DNA from: Azospirillum sp. B510
Lineage (GTDB): Bacteria; Pseudomonadota; Alphaproteobacteria; Azospirillales; Azospirillaceae
NCBI RefSeq assembly: GCF_000010725.1
Contig: NC_013854.1
Location: 1,579,001 to 1,643,000 of the forward strand
Direction of reading: 5' to 3'
DNA length: 64,000 nt
The notes beneath the pieces are model-generated. The model worked only from the letters and a program-made list of their open reading frames with translations. It did not search any database and was not told the origin of the DNA. Shown piece by piece: positions 55,161 to 64,000 of the stretch (positions are counted from its first letter, which is position 1; the number at the start of each line of letters is the position of its first letter). Made by a program: the position numbers and the translations under genes.

Positions 55161-56198
55161 ATGAGCAACACCGCCTCCGCTTCTTCCAAGTCCCTCCGCG
55201 TCGCCGTGGTCGGCGCCACCGGCGCCGTCGGCCGCGAGATGGTCAAGGTCCTGCACGACCGCAACTTCCCGGTCGCCGAACTCGGCCTGTTCGCCTCCGA
55301 ACGCTCCGCCGGCAAGGTGCAGGAAACCCCCTACGGCGCCCTGACCCTGAAGGCGTTCGACGCCGCTGTCGTGAAGGGCTATGACGTCGTCCTGATGGCG
55401 GTGTCGGGCGATTTCGCCAAGGCGCACGCCAAGGATCTGGCCTCGGCCGGCGCGCTGGTGATCGACAACAGCTCCGCCTTCCGCTACGACGCCGATATCC
55501 CGCTGATCGTTCCGGAAATCAACGCCCACGTCTTCCGCGAGGCGTATGCCGCCGGATCGCGTCTGATCGCCAACCCGAACTGCACCACGGCCATCGCCGT
55601 CGTGGCGCTCGGGCCGCTGCACAAGGCCTTCGGCATCAAGCGCGCGATCGTCTCGACCTATCAGGCCACCAGCGGCGCCGGCGCCGAGGGCATGGCCGAG
55701 CTGGAGGAGCAGACGCGCAACCAGCTGGACGGCAAGCCGGTCACCAACAGCGTGTTCCGCCATCCGATCCCTTTCAACCTGATCCCCCAGATCGACGCCT
55801 TCCAGGAGAACGGCTATACCAAGGAGGAGATGAAGGTGACGTGGGAGACGCGGAAGATCATGGAGGTGCCGGACCTGCCGCTCAGCTGCACCGCCGTCCG
55901 CATCCCGACCTACCGCGCCCATTCCGAGGCGATCACGCTGGAGACCATCCAGCCGGTCACGCCCGACGCCGCCCGCGCCGTCCTGGCCGATGCCGCCGGT
56001 GTGAAGGTGGTGGACGATCCCGCCAACGGCGCCTATCCGATGCCGCTGAACGCCACCGGCCAGTATGACGTCGAGGTCGGCCGCATCCGCAACAACATCG
56101 TCTTCGGCGACCATGGCCTGGACCTGTTCGTCTGCGGCGACCAGCTGCTGAAGGGCGCCGCCCTGAACGCGGTGCAGATCGCCGAGCTGGCCCTGTAA
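55161..56198 (+). CDS. asd: Aspartate-semialdehyde dehydrogenase
   Basis: 345 residues. N-terminal NADP-binding '[25 protein letters not shown]', the catalytic cysteine in '[20 protein letters not shown]', the following '[18 protein letters not shown]' and 'PHRIPLPF'-like '[16 protein letters not shown]', and the histidine in '[15 protein letters not shown]'. It reduces aspartyl phosphate to aspartate semialdehyde, the branch point toward lysine/DAP, threonine, methionine and isoleucine. The product feeds DapA (24384-25259). Preceded by a candidate leader peptide and hairpin; followed by a terminator-like hairpin. Confidence 0.97.
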   Translation: MSNTASASSKSLRVAVVGATGAVGREMVKVLHDRNFPVAELGLFASERSAGKVQETPYGALTLKAFDAAVVKGYDVVLMAVSGDFAKAHAKDLASAGALVIDNSSAFRYDADIPLIVPEINAHVFREAYAAGSRLIANPNCTTAIAVVALGPLHKAFGIKRAIVSTYQATSGAGAEGMAELEEQTRNQLDGKPVTNSVFRHPIPFNLIPQIDAFQENGYTKEEMKVTWETRKIMEVPDLPLSCTAVRIPTYRAHSEAITLETIQPVTPDAARAVLADAAGVKVVDDPANGAYPMPLNATGQYDVEVGRIRNNIVFGDHGLDLFVCGDQLLKGAALNAVQIAELAL

Positions 56199-56252
56199 GG
56201 CAAACGGCAATGCTCTGGAATCCCAGAGCCGGCACTGCTATGTAATGCGACG

Positions 56253-56285
56253 GGGGCCGGTGGGCGTTTTTCGCCTGCCGGCCCC
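56253..56285. terminator. Hairpin between asd and prfC
   Basis: GGGGCCGG (56253-56260) pairs with CCGGCCCC (56278-56285); a GGCG/CGCC inner helix closes a TTTTT-containing loop. Likely terminates asd. Confidence 0.65.
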
Positions 56286-56334
56286 TTCGCCATTCGCACC
56301 GGTTAACGCCTTTCAAGTCACGGGACCTCGACGC

Positions 56335-57942
56335 ATGTCCGAACTTCAGGACGCCGTCTCCCGCCGTCGGACCTTCGCCATCATCGCGCACCCCGACGCC
56401 GGTAAGACCACGCTCACGGAAAAGCTGCTGCTGTTCGGCGGCGCCATCCAGATGGCCGGCGCCGTCAAGGCGCGCGGCGAGCAGCGGCGCGCCAAGTCGG
56501 ACTGGATGAAGGTGGAACGCGAGCGCGGCATCTCGGTCACCGCCTCGGTCATGACCTTCGATTATGAAGGGCGCACCTTCAACCTGCTCGACACGCCGGG
56601 CCACGAGGATTTCTCGGAGGACACCTACCGCACGCTGACCGCGGTCGACAGCGCGGTGATGGTGATCGATGGCGCCAAGGGCATCGAGGCGCAGACGCTG
56701 AAGCTGTTCGAGGTCTGCCGTCTGCGCGACGTGCCGATCATGACCTTCTGCAACAAGATGGACCGCGAGGCCCGCGATCCCTTCGACCTGATCTCGGAGA
56801 TCGAGAGCGCGCTCGCGCTGGAGGTCACGCCGGCCAGCTGGCCGATCGGCATGGGCCGCGATTTCCTGGGCTGCTACGACCTGATCCGCGACCGGCTGAT
56901 CCTGATGGACCGCAGCAAGGGCGACGAGATCGACGACGGCATCGAGTGCAACGGGCTGGACGATCCCCGCCTGGACGAGCTCTTGCCCGCCCATGCCGTC
57001 GCCAAGCTGCGCGAGGAGGTCGAGATGGCGCGCGGCCTGATGCCGGCCTTCGATCTGGAGGCCTATCGCGCCGGCCATCTGACGCCGATCTATTTCGGTT
57101 CCGCCATCAACAATTTCGGCGTCCGCGAGCTGTTGTCCGGTCTGGCGGAGAACGCGCCGCCGCCGCGCCCGCAGCCGGCCGATCCGCGCATCGTCGAGCC
57201 GGACGAGGACAAGGTCACCGGCTTCGTGTTCAAGGTCCAGGCCAACATGGACCCGAACCACCGCGACCGTATCGCCTTCGTCCGCCTCTGCTCGGGCCGT
57301 TACAAGCGCGGCGCCAAGCTGAAGCACATCCGCTCCGGCAAGCTGATGGCGGTGAACAACGCCGTGCTGTTCCTGGCCCGTGACCGTGAGGTGGCGGAGG
57401 AGGCCTGGCCCGGCGACATCATGGGCATCCCCAACCATGGATCCTTGCGCATCGGCGACACGCTGACCGAGGGCGAGGATCTGCGCTTCACCGGCGTGCC
57501 GAGCTTCGCGCCGGAACTGTTGCAGCGCGTCCGTCCGGACGATCCGATGCGGGTCAAGCATCTGCGCAAGGCGCTGGAGCATTTCGCCGAGGAGGGCGCC
57601 TCCCAGGTCTTCAAGCCGATGACCGGCGCCGACTGGGTCGTCGGCGTCGTCGGCCAGCTCCAGTTCGAGGTTCTGGCCTCGCGCATCGAGGCGGAATACG
57701 GCATCGCCGCCCGCTTCGAGGGGGCCGGTCTCGACGCCGCCCGCTGGGTCGAGACCGACGACAAGGTCCAGCTTGAGAAGTTCATCGAGCTGAACCGTTC
57801 GGCGCTGGCGGAGGACCATGACGGCGCCCTGGTGTTCCTGGCCCGCAACGCCTGGCACCTGAACCGCGCGCAGGAGGATTTCCCGGCGCTGCGCTTCCTG
57901 AAGACCCGCGAGCAGAACCGCAAGGTCCACACGGCGGCGTGA
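56335..57942 (+). CDS. prfC: Peptide chain release factor 3
   Basis: 535 residues from ATG 56335; the frame continues upstream but the conserved N-terminus starts here. GTPase motifs: G1 'AHPDAGKTTLTEK', G2 'ERGISVTASV', G3 'DTPGHEDFSEDTYR', G4 'FCNKMDREARDPFDL'. 'GAIQMAGAVKARG' and the C-terminal domain 'VGVVGQLQFEVLASRIEAEY' are typical of RF3, distinguishing it from EF-G. It recycles RF1/RF2 after peptide release. Confidence 0.97.
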   Translation: MSELQDAVSRRRTFAIIAHPDAGKTTLTEKLLLFGGAIQMAGAVKARGEQRRAKSDWMKVERERGISVTASVMTFDYEGRTFNLLDTPGHEDFSEDTYRTLTAVDSAVMVIDGAKGIEAQTLKLFEVCRLRDVPIMTFCNKMDREARDPFDLISEIESALALEVTPASWPIGMGRDFLGCYDLIRDRLILMDRSKGDEIDDGIECNGLDDPRLDELLPAHAVAKLREEVEMARGLMPAFDLEAYRAGHLTPIYFGSAINNFGVRELLSGLAENAPPPRPQPADPRIVEPDEDKVTGFVFKVQANMDPNHRDRIAFVRLCSGRYKRGAKLKHIRSGKLMAVNNAVLFLARDREVAEEAWPGDIMGIPNHGSLRIGDTLTEGEDLRFTGVPSFAPELLQRVRPDDPMRVKHLRKALEHFAEEGASQVFKPMTGADWVVGVVGQLQFEVLASRIEAEYGIAARFEGAGLDAARWVETDDKVQLEKFIELNRSALAEDHDGALVFLARNAWHLNRAQEDFPALRFLKTREQNRKVHTAA

Positions 57943-58300
57943 CCGCCGACGCCCGCCACACGGCACCGGCCGCGGGCGGGCGTCTCGCTGCCAGGGAAAT
58001 TCATTCGGCTTCGCCCATGGGGGGCTGGGGCCGCCGGGAGCATCCGGCGGTCTGCCGACTTTATGGCATCGCCCCATGATGCTCGGCCCAAGCGAATCCG
58101 CCCGGATCGATCAAACTCCAGCCTTTTGATTTTTCGTGCGATTCACGCTTCAGACGTTTCCGTCTGAACCGATCGCACTCTAACGGATTGCCGGCTTGAC
58201 GGAGCTGGTCCCGTGGCGGAACTTGTGCGGGTCAAACTGACAGTATCGACGCATAATCAATGGCCTCCATCGGGCGGATAGGGTCGGAAAAGAGGCGGAC
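57943..58300. repeat. Gene-free region with hairpin and dispersed repeat copy 2
   Basis: TTCAGACG (58149-58156) and CGTCTGAA (58161-58168) form a stem; overlapping it, 58163-58182 is the reverse-complement copy of the 20-bp repeat at 44191-44210 (19/20). No coding frame is supported in these 358 bp, which should also hold the kinase promoter. Confidence 0.5.
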
Positions 58301-59872
58301 ATGGCGCTGGGATTAGACGAGTTTCTCGACAGCGGCGGCTTTGTGCCTCATGGGGTGTGTCTGCTTTGGCGTCCTGACATCCTGATGCTGCATGTCGGGT
58401 CCGACATGCTGATCGGCTTGTCCTATTTCTCGATCCCCGTTGCGCTGATCTATTTCGTGCTGCGCCGCCGTGACGTGGCCTTCGGTTGGGTCGCCCTGCT
58501 GTTCGCCCTGTTCATCATCGCCTGCGGCACCACCCATCTGCTGTCCGTCTGGACCCTGTGGTATCCCGATTATGTCCTGGAAGGGCTGGTGAAGCTGATC
58601 ACCGCCTTCGCCTCGCTGGGCACGGCGGCGGCGTTGTGGTGGCTGATGCCACGGCTGCTGGCCTTGCCCAGCCCGAAGGAGCTGGAGGCGAGCAACCGGG
58701 CGCTGGCGTTGGAGGTCGCGACCCGGCGTGAAATGGAGAGCCGCTATTCCGGCTTCTTCAACAATCTGGCGGAGGCTCTGTTCATCGTCCGCGTCGAGCC
58801 CGATGGCGAGTTCGCCTTTGAAGCGATCAATCCGGCGCTGGCACGGGCGACCGGTCTTGATCCCGACCTGCTGCGCGGCCGGCGTGTCGGCGACGCCTTG
58901 CAGCCGGAGGTGGCGAACGCCGTCATCCCCCGCTATACCCTGTGCCGCGATCGCGGCGAGAGCGTCGACTACGAAGAGACATTGGACCTGCCGGTCGGCC
59001 AGCGGGTCTTCCACACCATGCTGGTGCCGGTGAAGGATGCCGCCGGGCGTGTGATCCAGATTCTGGGCAGCGGTCGCGATGTGACCGAGCGCAAGCGGCT
59101 TCAGGCCGAGGTCATCCAGACCTCCAAGCTGGCGACGCTGGGAACGTTGGCCGCCGGCATGGCGCATGAGATGAGCCAGCCGTTGAACGTGATCCGCCTG
59201 TGGACGGAGAACATGCTGACCCGTCTGGATCAAAATCTGCTGGAGCCCGCCCGGGCGGAGCGTGCCCTCAGGCTGGTGATCGAACAGACCGAACGCATGG
59301 GCAAGCTGATCGACCATGTCCGCACCTTCGGCCGGCGGGATGGCGGCGGCATGCAGACCTTCCATCCGGCCCGCTGCGTCGAAAGCGCGGTGGAACTGGT
59401 GCGTCACCAATATGCGCTGGAAAACATCGAGATCATCGAAAGCGCCGTTCCGGGCCGGCATCCCGTGCTCGGGCGTCCTCTCGAGTTGGAGCAGGTCCTC
59501 CTCAACCTGTTTTCCAATGCGCGCGATGCCATCGTCGCCCATCGGGCGGCCGGTGGGGTGGCGGGGCGCATCATGGTCGCGGTCGGCGACGCTTCCGACG
59601 GGCAGAGCGTGGTCATCCAGGTGACCGATGACGGCGGCGGCATCGACCAATCGGTGCTGCCCCAGATTTTCGATCCCTTCTTCACCACCAAGGAGGTCGG
59701 CAAGGGCTCCGGCCTTGGGCTATCCATCGGCTATGGCATCATCGACGGCATGGGGGGACGGATCGAGGCGCGCAATGTTGATCTCGAGGGGGATGGGGTC
59801 GGAGTCCGGTTCACCATAACCCTGCCGGGCCAGCCGGTATCATCACCCGATCGGGAGTATTCGCATGCCTGA
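58301..59872 (+). CDS. Ethylene-receptor-like sensor histidine kinase (AzoEtr1-type)
   Basis: 523 residues. The first 115 form a three-helix membrane domain like the ethylene-binding domain of plant ETR1: 'GSDMLIGLSYFSIPVALIYF' and 'ALFIIACGTTHLLSVWT'. With a constant offset of 10, D35, Y42, I45, P46, I72, C75 and H79 match ETR1 D25, Y32, I35, P36, I62, C65 and H69, including the two copper ligands. A PAS domain (about 145-260) and a histidine kinase follow: H289 in 'LAAGMAHEMSQPLN', N-box 'LLNLFSNARDAI', G1 'DDGGGID' and G2 'GKGSGLGLSIGYGI'. Overlaps the response regulator by 8 bp. Confidence 0.92.
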   Translation: MALGLDEFLDSGGFVPHGVCLLWRPDILMLHVGSDMLIGLSYFSIPVALIYFVLRRRDVAFGWVALLFALFIIACGTTHLLSVWTLWYPDYVLEGLVKLITAFASLGTAAALWWLMPRLLALPSPKELEASNRALALEVATRREMESRYSGFFNNLAEALFIVRVEPDGEFAFEAINPALARATGLDPDLLRGRRVGDALQPEVANAVIPRYTLCRDRGESVDYEETLDLPVGQRVFHTMLVPVKDAAGRVIQILGSGRDVTERKRLQAEVIQTSKLATLGTLAAGMAHEMSQPLNVIRLWTENMLTRLDQNLLEPARAERALRLVIEQTERMGKLIDHVRTFGRRDGGGMQTFHPARCVESAVELVRHQYALENIEIIESAVPGRHPVLGRPLELEQVLLNLFSNARDAIVAHRAAGGVAGRIMVAVGDASDGQSVVIQVTDDGGGIDQSVLPQIFDPFFTTKEVGKGSGLGLSIGYGIIDGMGGRIEARNVDLEGDGVGVRFTITLPGQPVSSPDREYSHA

Positions 59873-60245
59873 TCCCTTCCATATCCTGATCGCGGAGGAC
59901 GAGGTGCTGGCGGCGATGGCGTTGGACGATTTCCTGTCGTTCAAGGGGTTCCGCGTGACCGTCGCCGCCAATGGGGTCGAGGCGCTGGAGCGTTACTCCA
60001 ACGAGCCGGTCGATGCGCTGGTGACCGACCTTCGCATGCCGCGCATGGACGGGCAGACGCTGATCCGGGAAATCCGTGACCGGGACGCGAGGCTGCCGGT
60101 CGTTGTGATGACCGGCTATCTGACACAGGACAGCGATTTGAAGGACGACCGCTGGAAGCCGCTGGAGATCCTCAGCAAGCCCGTCAATCCGCGCGTCATC
60201 TGCGCCACGCTGAACCGCATGCTCGGCCTTCCGCCGGAGGCGTGA
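59865..60245 (+). CDS. Single-domain response regulator (CheY-like)
   Basis: 126 residues, receiver domain only: acidic pair in 'ILIAEDEVLAA', phospho-acceptor D55 in 'ALVTDLRMPRMDG', T83 in 'VVVMTGYL' and K105 in 'EILSKPVNP'. It overlaps the end of the ethylene-receptor-like kinase gene, so they are partners. Without an output domain it must act on another protein, for example a second kinase, a phosphotransfer protein or the flagellar motor. Confidence 0.93.
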   Translation: MPDPFHILIAEDEVLAAMALDDFLSFKGFRVTVAANGVEALERYSNEPVDALVTDLRMPRMDGQTLIREIRDRDARLPVVVMTGYLTQDSDLKDDRWKPLEILSKPVNPRVICATLNRMLGLPPEA

Positions 60246-60267
60246 GCCGGTTGTCCAATCCTGGAAC

Positions 60268-61197
60268 TCAATCCTCGAACGGTTCGACATCCACGCTGAC
60301 GGTCAGGCCATGGCCGGCACCGCCGAGCAGAATGCCGCGGGCCGGGCTGACATCGTCGTAATCACGTCCCCAGGCCACGGTGATGAAGTCACGGTTGGCG
60401 ACGCAGGCGTTGGTCGGGCAGATGTCGAGCCAGCCGGCTGCGGCCCCGCACCAGACCGACGCCCAGGCATGGCTGACGTCGGCCCCGACCAGACGTGGCT
60501 GGCCCGGCGGCGGCAGGGTGCGCAGATAGCCGGAGACATAGCGGGCCGGCAGGCCGACTGCGCGGGCGCAGCCGACGGCGATATGGGCGAAATCCTGGCA
60601 GACGCCCCGGCGATTGCGCATCACCGCCGCCAGTGGCGTCGCCACCGTCGTCGCGGTCGGGTCGAAGGCGAAGTCGCGGTTGATGCGGTTCATCAGATCG
60701 ATGGCCGCCACCATCGCCGGCCGGGCCGGCACGAAGCTGTTCCGGGCATAGTCCAGCAGCTCGGGGCTGGAGGCGACCAGCGCGCTGTCGAAACAATATT
60801 GCGTGATCTCCGCTCCATCGTCCGGCCCCGACAGGCCGCGCAGGCTGTCGCGCGCATGCTCCCACGGCGGCGAGTCCTGCGGTGCCAACGCCGGCGGCTC
60901 GAACACCTCGACCTCGCTTTCGGCGACGACGGAAAAGCTCCGGTGCGGTTCCTGCACCGCGACATAGGTCACGGTGTTGCCGAAATAATCCACCCGCTCC
61001 GTCCGCACCGCCGGGATCGGATCGATGATCAGCTGGCTGCGCCGGATGCGCTGGCGCGGATGCGGCCGGGCGGTCAGGTGCAGCAGGTGATGGGAGATCG
61101 GCACATCCTCGCCATAGTCATAGGCCGTGGCGTGACGCACGCGATAGCGCGTGGAGAGAGGATCGCCTGAGGCGGATTGGGTGGGCGGAGGCGTCAT
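60268..61197 (-). CDS. Transglutaminase-family protein with bacterial N-terminal domain
   Basis: About 309 residues from ATG 61197; ATG 61224 would overlap the upstream gene. The Bact_transglu_N domain ('YRVRHATAYDYGEDVPISHHLLHL') is followed by a transglutaminase core with the catalytic cysteine in 'NRRGVCQDFAHIAVGCARAVGLPARYVSGYL', histidine in 'DVSHAWASVWC' and aspartate in 'GWLDICPTNAC'. Such proteins are encoded with the ATP-grasp/alpha-E genes, as here, in a conserved peptide-modification cluster. Adjacent upstream gene 4 bp away. Cytoplasmic by sequence. Confidence 0.92.
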   Translation of the reverse strand: MTPPPTQSASGDPLSTRYRVRHATAYDYGEDVPISHHLLHLTARPHPRQRIRRSQLIIDPIPAVRTERVDYFGNTVTYVAVQEPHRSFSVVAESEVEVFEPPALAPQDSPPWEHARDSLRGLSGPDDGAEITQYCFDSALVASSPELLDYARNSFVPARPAMVAAIDLMNRINRDFAFDPTATTVATPLAAVMRNRRGVCQDFAHIAVGCARAVGLPARYVSGYLRTLPPPGQPRLVGADVSHAWASVWCGAAAGWLDICPTNACVANRDFITVAWGRDYDDVSPARGILLGGAGHGLTVSVDVEPFED

Positions 61198-61201
61198 CGG
61201 G

Positions 61202-63817
61202 TCAGGCCGATCTTGCGAAGGCATGGCTGAAATAGGCGTGCGCCAGGAAATTGGACACATCCGGCAGCGACATCGCCAGCGCGTCCAGCAGCGTGCGCAC
61301 GGCCTGGCTGGAGGCCATCGCGTCGGTGCGTCGCAGGCTGGCGCGCGCGGCGGCGACGATGGCCAGCGCGCCCCCGGTCGGGTCCGTCCCGCTGCCGACC
61401 CCCTGGCTGGGCAGCGCCCGCATGTGGCGGTCCAGTGCCGCCAGCTGGAAGGCCAGCGCCCGCGGATTCGCCTCCTCCCCCAGCAGCAGGTCGAGAACGG
61501 GGGTGCGCAGCACGCTGGTCAGATGGCGGGCGCGGTAGGTCATCACGCTTTCGCCCAGTTCCAGCAGGACGGCCAGGGTGGCGGCCTGCATCGGCTCCTC
61601 CTGGCGGTCGAGGTCGGCGACATGGACCCCGCGCGTCAGCGCCACCATGTGCAGAGCCCGCTCGATCCGCCGGCCGATGTCGAGGAAGCGCCAGCCGGCT
61701 CCCCGCGTCATGCTTTCCTGTTCAAGACCGGAAAAGGCGGCGAGCGTGATCATCACGTCGTCCAGACGCAGCAGCAGCGATGCCGCATCCATCCGGCCCT
61801 TCGGCGGCTGGGTCTGGCGGTCGATGGCCGACACCACCCGCCACATGTCCATCGACAGGCGGTCGCGCACCGAATAGGCGGTGCGGTGTAGGCGCAGAAC
61901 CTGCGAACGCAGGCTGTTGGGGTGGTCCGGGTCGATGACCGCGGCGTGCAGCGCCTCGCGCAGGCCGCGATTGGCGCCGCTCTCCGTCACCCGCGCCATC
62001 TCCGCCGGGATCATGCCGAGCGAGCAGAGCAGGTCGAGCAGTGGGCGAAGCTGTAGAGTGGCGCCCGGCATGTTGCTGTCGATCAGCCGGCTTTGCGTCG
62101 CGCGCAGCAGGCGCAGCACCCCCTCCGCCCGTTCGGCATAGCGGCCGAGCCAATAGAGGCCATCGGCGACGCGGCTGGGCAGGTCGTTGGCGGACGGGCG
62201 GGCGCCGCTGGCGGTCGGTTCGATCGCCAGGGCCGGACGCGGCTGGCTGGAGGCGCTGTCCGCCCGCCGGGGCGCCAGGATCCAGGTGTCCTTGCTGCCG
62301 CCGCCGCTCTGCATCGACACCACCAGCCGGCCGGATTCGCTGGACACGCGGGTCAGCCCGCCGGGCATCACCGCATAGCCGCCGCTGGGGGTGGCGCAGA
62401 GGAAGACGCGGAGGACCAGCGGACGCGGCTGGAGCCGGCCATCCTGCCAGACCGGCGCGGTCGACAGCGCCATCTGTTCCTGCGCCACGAAATACCAGGG
62501 GCGCCGCTTGATCCGTTCGACCAGGGCGGACCGCTCCGCCGCCGACAGCTGGGCGCCGAAGATCGGCTCGAAGGACAGGGACGGGAAGGCCGGCTTGATC
62601 ACCAGCCCGTCGAGATGGTCGATGACATAGGCGCGCTCGGCATCATTGCCGCACCACCAGCTGGCGACGCCGGGCAGCCGCAGCTCCTCCCCCAGCAGGT
62701 GGCGGCACAGCGTCGGCAGCGACGATTTCATCGCCATCGATTCCATCAGGCCGGAGCCGAGCGCGTTCGCCATCACCACATTGCCGGCCCGCACCGCCTC
62801 GATCAACCCGGCGACGCCGAGCGAACTGTCGGCCCGCATCTCCAACGGGTCGGCGAAATCGGCATCGAGTCGGCGCAGGATGACGTCGACCTGTTCCAGC
62901 CCGGACAGCGTTTTCAGATAGACCGTGCGGTCGCGCACCGTCAGATCCGCCCCCTCCACCAGCGTCAGGCCGAGATAACGGGCGAGATAGACATGCTCGA
63001 AATAGGTCTCGTTGTAGGGGCCGGGGGTCAACAGCACGACACGCGGCAACCGGCCGCCTCCCGCGCCGCCATGCCTCGGCGCGATGGAGAGCAGCGTCTC
63101 CTTGAAAGTGTCGAAGAAGCCGGTCAGCCGTTCCACCTGACAGTGGCGGAAGCTGTCGGGCAGCACCTTGGCGATGACCGCGCGGTTTTCCAGGGCGTAG
63201 CCGCTGCCGCTGGGCGCCTGGGTGCGGTCGGACAGCGCCCACCAGCGGCCGTCCGGCGCGCGGGCGAGATCGACGGCGTAGAAATGCAGGTGGACGTCGT
63301 TCGGTACCCGGATGCCATGGACCGCGCGGCGGAAACCGGGGTCGGCATGGATCACCGACGGCGGCAGCCGGCCATAGCGGGTCAGCGTCTGCGGTCCATA
63401 AAGGTCGGTCAGGATGGCGTTCAGCAGCGAGGCGCGCTGGATCAGTCCCGATTCGATGGCCTTCCACTCATGGGCCGGCAGCAGCAACGGCATCATGTCG
63501 AGCGGCCAGGGCCGCTCCATGCCGTTGGGGTCGCCATAGATGTTGTAGGTGACGCCGTTCTGGTGGAGAAGCCGGCGCGCCTCCTCCCACCGCTGCGCCA
63601 TCTGCCCGGCGTCGAGCGGCCCGAGCGAACTCATGAAGGTCTGCCAGTGCGGCCGCAGCCGGCCCTGGCCGTTCACCATCTCGTCATAGACCTGCCCCGA
63701 CCCATAGCCGATCGCATCGGCCTCGCCGAACAGCGATCCCTGGGTGAAGGGGACCGGCGGCATCCCGGAAAGGGCGGCGGATGCCGGCGGACGGAAGGGC
63801 TGATCGGGCTGTGACAA
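61202..63817 (-). CDS. Fused circularly permuted ATP-grasp (type 2) and alpha-E domain protein
   Basis: 871 residues. Residues about 1-500 are the circularly permuted ATP-grasp domain: 'NGVTYNIYGDPNGMERPWPLDMMPLLLPAHEW', 'RVVLLTPGPYNETYFEHVYLARYLG', 'GSGLMESMAMKSSLP' and 'LVIKPAFPSLSFEPIFGA', cited in short pieces. After 'SRVADGLYWLGRYAERAEGVLRLLRATQ' (about 560) the alpha-E (DUF403) domain runs to the end ('SNFLAHAYFSHA'). In most bacteria the two are separate genes. ATP-grasp enzymes ligate peptide or amino acid substrates; the alpha-E role is unknown. Reads into the transglutaminase gene. Confidence 0.92.
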   Translation of the reverse strand: MSQPDQPFRPPASAALSGMPPVPFTQGSLFGEADAIGYGSGQVYDEMVNGQGRLRPHWQTFMSSLGPLDAGQMAQRWEEARRLLHQNGVTYNIYGDPNGMERPWPLDMMPLLLPAHEWKAIESGLIQRASLLNAILTDLYGPQTLTRYGRLPPSVIHADPGFRRAVHGIRVPNDVHLHFYAVDLARAPDGRWWALSDRTQAPSGSGYALENRAVIAKVLPDSFRHCQVERLTGFFDTFKETLLSIAPRHGGAGGGRLPRVVLLTPGPYNETYFEHVYLARYLGLTLVEGADLTVRDRTVYLKTLSGLEQVDVILRRLDADFADPLEMRADSSLGVAGLIEAVRAGNVVMANALGSGLMESMAMKSSLPTLCRHLLGEELRLPGVASWWCGNDAERAYVIDHLDGLVIKPAFPSLSFEPIFGAQLSAAERSALVERIKRRPWYFVAQEQMALSTAPVWQDGRLQPRPLVLRVFLCATPSGGYAVMPGGLTRVSSESGRLVVSMQSGGGSKDTWILAPRRADSASSQPRPALAIEPTASGARPSANDLPSRVADGLYWLGRYAERAEGVLRLLRATQSRLIDSNMPGATLQLRPLLDLLCSLGMIPAEMARVTESGANRGLREALHAAVIDPDHPNSLRSQVLRLHRTAYSVRDRLSMDMWRVVSAIDRQTQPPKGRMDAASLLLRLDDVMITLAAFSGLEQESMTRGAGWRFLDIGRRIERALHMVALTRGVHVADLDRQEEPMQAATLAVLLELGESVMTYRARHLTSVLRTPVLDLLLGEEANPRALAFQLAALDRHMRALPSQGVGSGTDPTGGALAIVAAARASLRRTDAMASSQAVRTLLDALAMSLPDVSNFLAHAYFSHAFARSA

Positions 63818-64000
63818 GGTCGGACTGGTGCGTATTGCCTATGAAGGAAGCAACAGTCTGAACGTCCCCGCCCGGCGATGCAAGGCTGGTGGCCCTGGAA
63901 TCCATCCGAAAGAGGAAAGATTCCGTCGCGATGCGTTTTGCCGATGCCGGCTCGACGATCCTTTCCGGCCATCAGAAAAGGCGGCGCCACACGGGGCGCC
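63818..64000. other. End of window, upstream of the ATP-grasp gene
   Basis: No gene is supported. It should contain the promoter of the ATP-grasp/transglutaminase operon; no motif stands out. Confidence 0.4.

Noticed and set aside
54938..55315. 125-codon minus-strand frame across the asd leader and start
   Set aside because: No homology-like motif, and it covers the asd start codon; the plus-strand leader is the better explanation.
55957..58077. 706-codon frame opposite prfC
   Set aside because: Antisense shadow; no domain and no start signal.

Overview
The window is high-GC DNA from an alphaproteobacterium, most likely Azospirillum or a close relative in the Rhodospirillales. This is an inference from the gene set: an NDUFS4-type complex I subunit, a phasin, an LdtR-type MarR regulator, gyrA, hemB, coaD, dapA, smpB, glgP, asd and prfC of alphaproteobacterial type, and an ethylene-receptor-like histidine kinase of the kind described in Azospirillum. 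No search could be run.

Layout. 1-2.05 kb is the end of a MacA/HlyD-type adaptor and a MacB-type ABC exporter, followed by a glycosyltransferase remnant, tRNA-Pro, a complex I subunit and tRNA-Arg. 3302-16553 is a 13.25-kb integrative mobilizable element in the 3' half of tRNA-Lys(TTT), bounded by perfect 48-bp direct repeats. It carries a tyrosine integrase, an HUH-type Rep-like protein, a serine recombinase with a small Cys/His/Asp protein, a string of overlapping small genes of unknown function, a TraD/MobC-like accessory protein, a MobA/MobL relaxase with an LPD7-like tail, and, next to the right end, a two-gene cargo operon of a PIN-like nuclease and an Apea-like HEPN protein. That pair is the best candidate here for an undescribed (defence-type) system.

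16.5-35.8 kb is core chromosome: tRNA-Lys, coaD, gyrA, a MATE exporter, two small envelope proteins, a soluble lytic transglycosylase, dapA, smpB, an RsmC-like methyltransferase, an aldo/keto reductase with a divergent TetR repressor and palindromic operator, an AraC regulator, a PEBP-family protein, a DUF2268 protease, hemB, a metallophosphoesterase, a diacylglycerol-kinase-like protein, a 3-hydroxyisobutyryl-CoA hydrolase-like protein and an LdtR-like regulator. 36.4-39.7 kb is a branched-chain amino acid type ABC importer (binding protein plus two permeases, no ATPases) with a long hairpin between livK and livH.

39.9-47.3 kb holds a phasin, rlmJ, an SLT-domain protein, a TPR-methyltransferase, a PhoD-like protein whose metal-binding signatures are eroded, a short anti-sigma-like protein and a stress-type SDR behind a consensus EcfG promoter. 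At 47.4-50.4 kb a chemoreceptor gene is split by a 1307-bp IS5-family element with a TTAG target duplication; removing the element restores a 563-codon frame.

50.7-64 kb carries an ECF sigma factor, a GNAT acetyltransferase, glgP, asd preceded by a 25-codon leader peptide rich in Ile/Thr/Lys codons (candidate attenuator), prfC, an ethylene-receptor-like histidine kinase with its overlapping single-domain response regulator, and a transglutaminase plus fused ATP-grasp/alpha-E operon.
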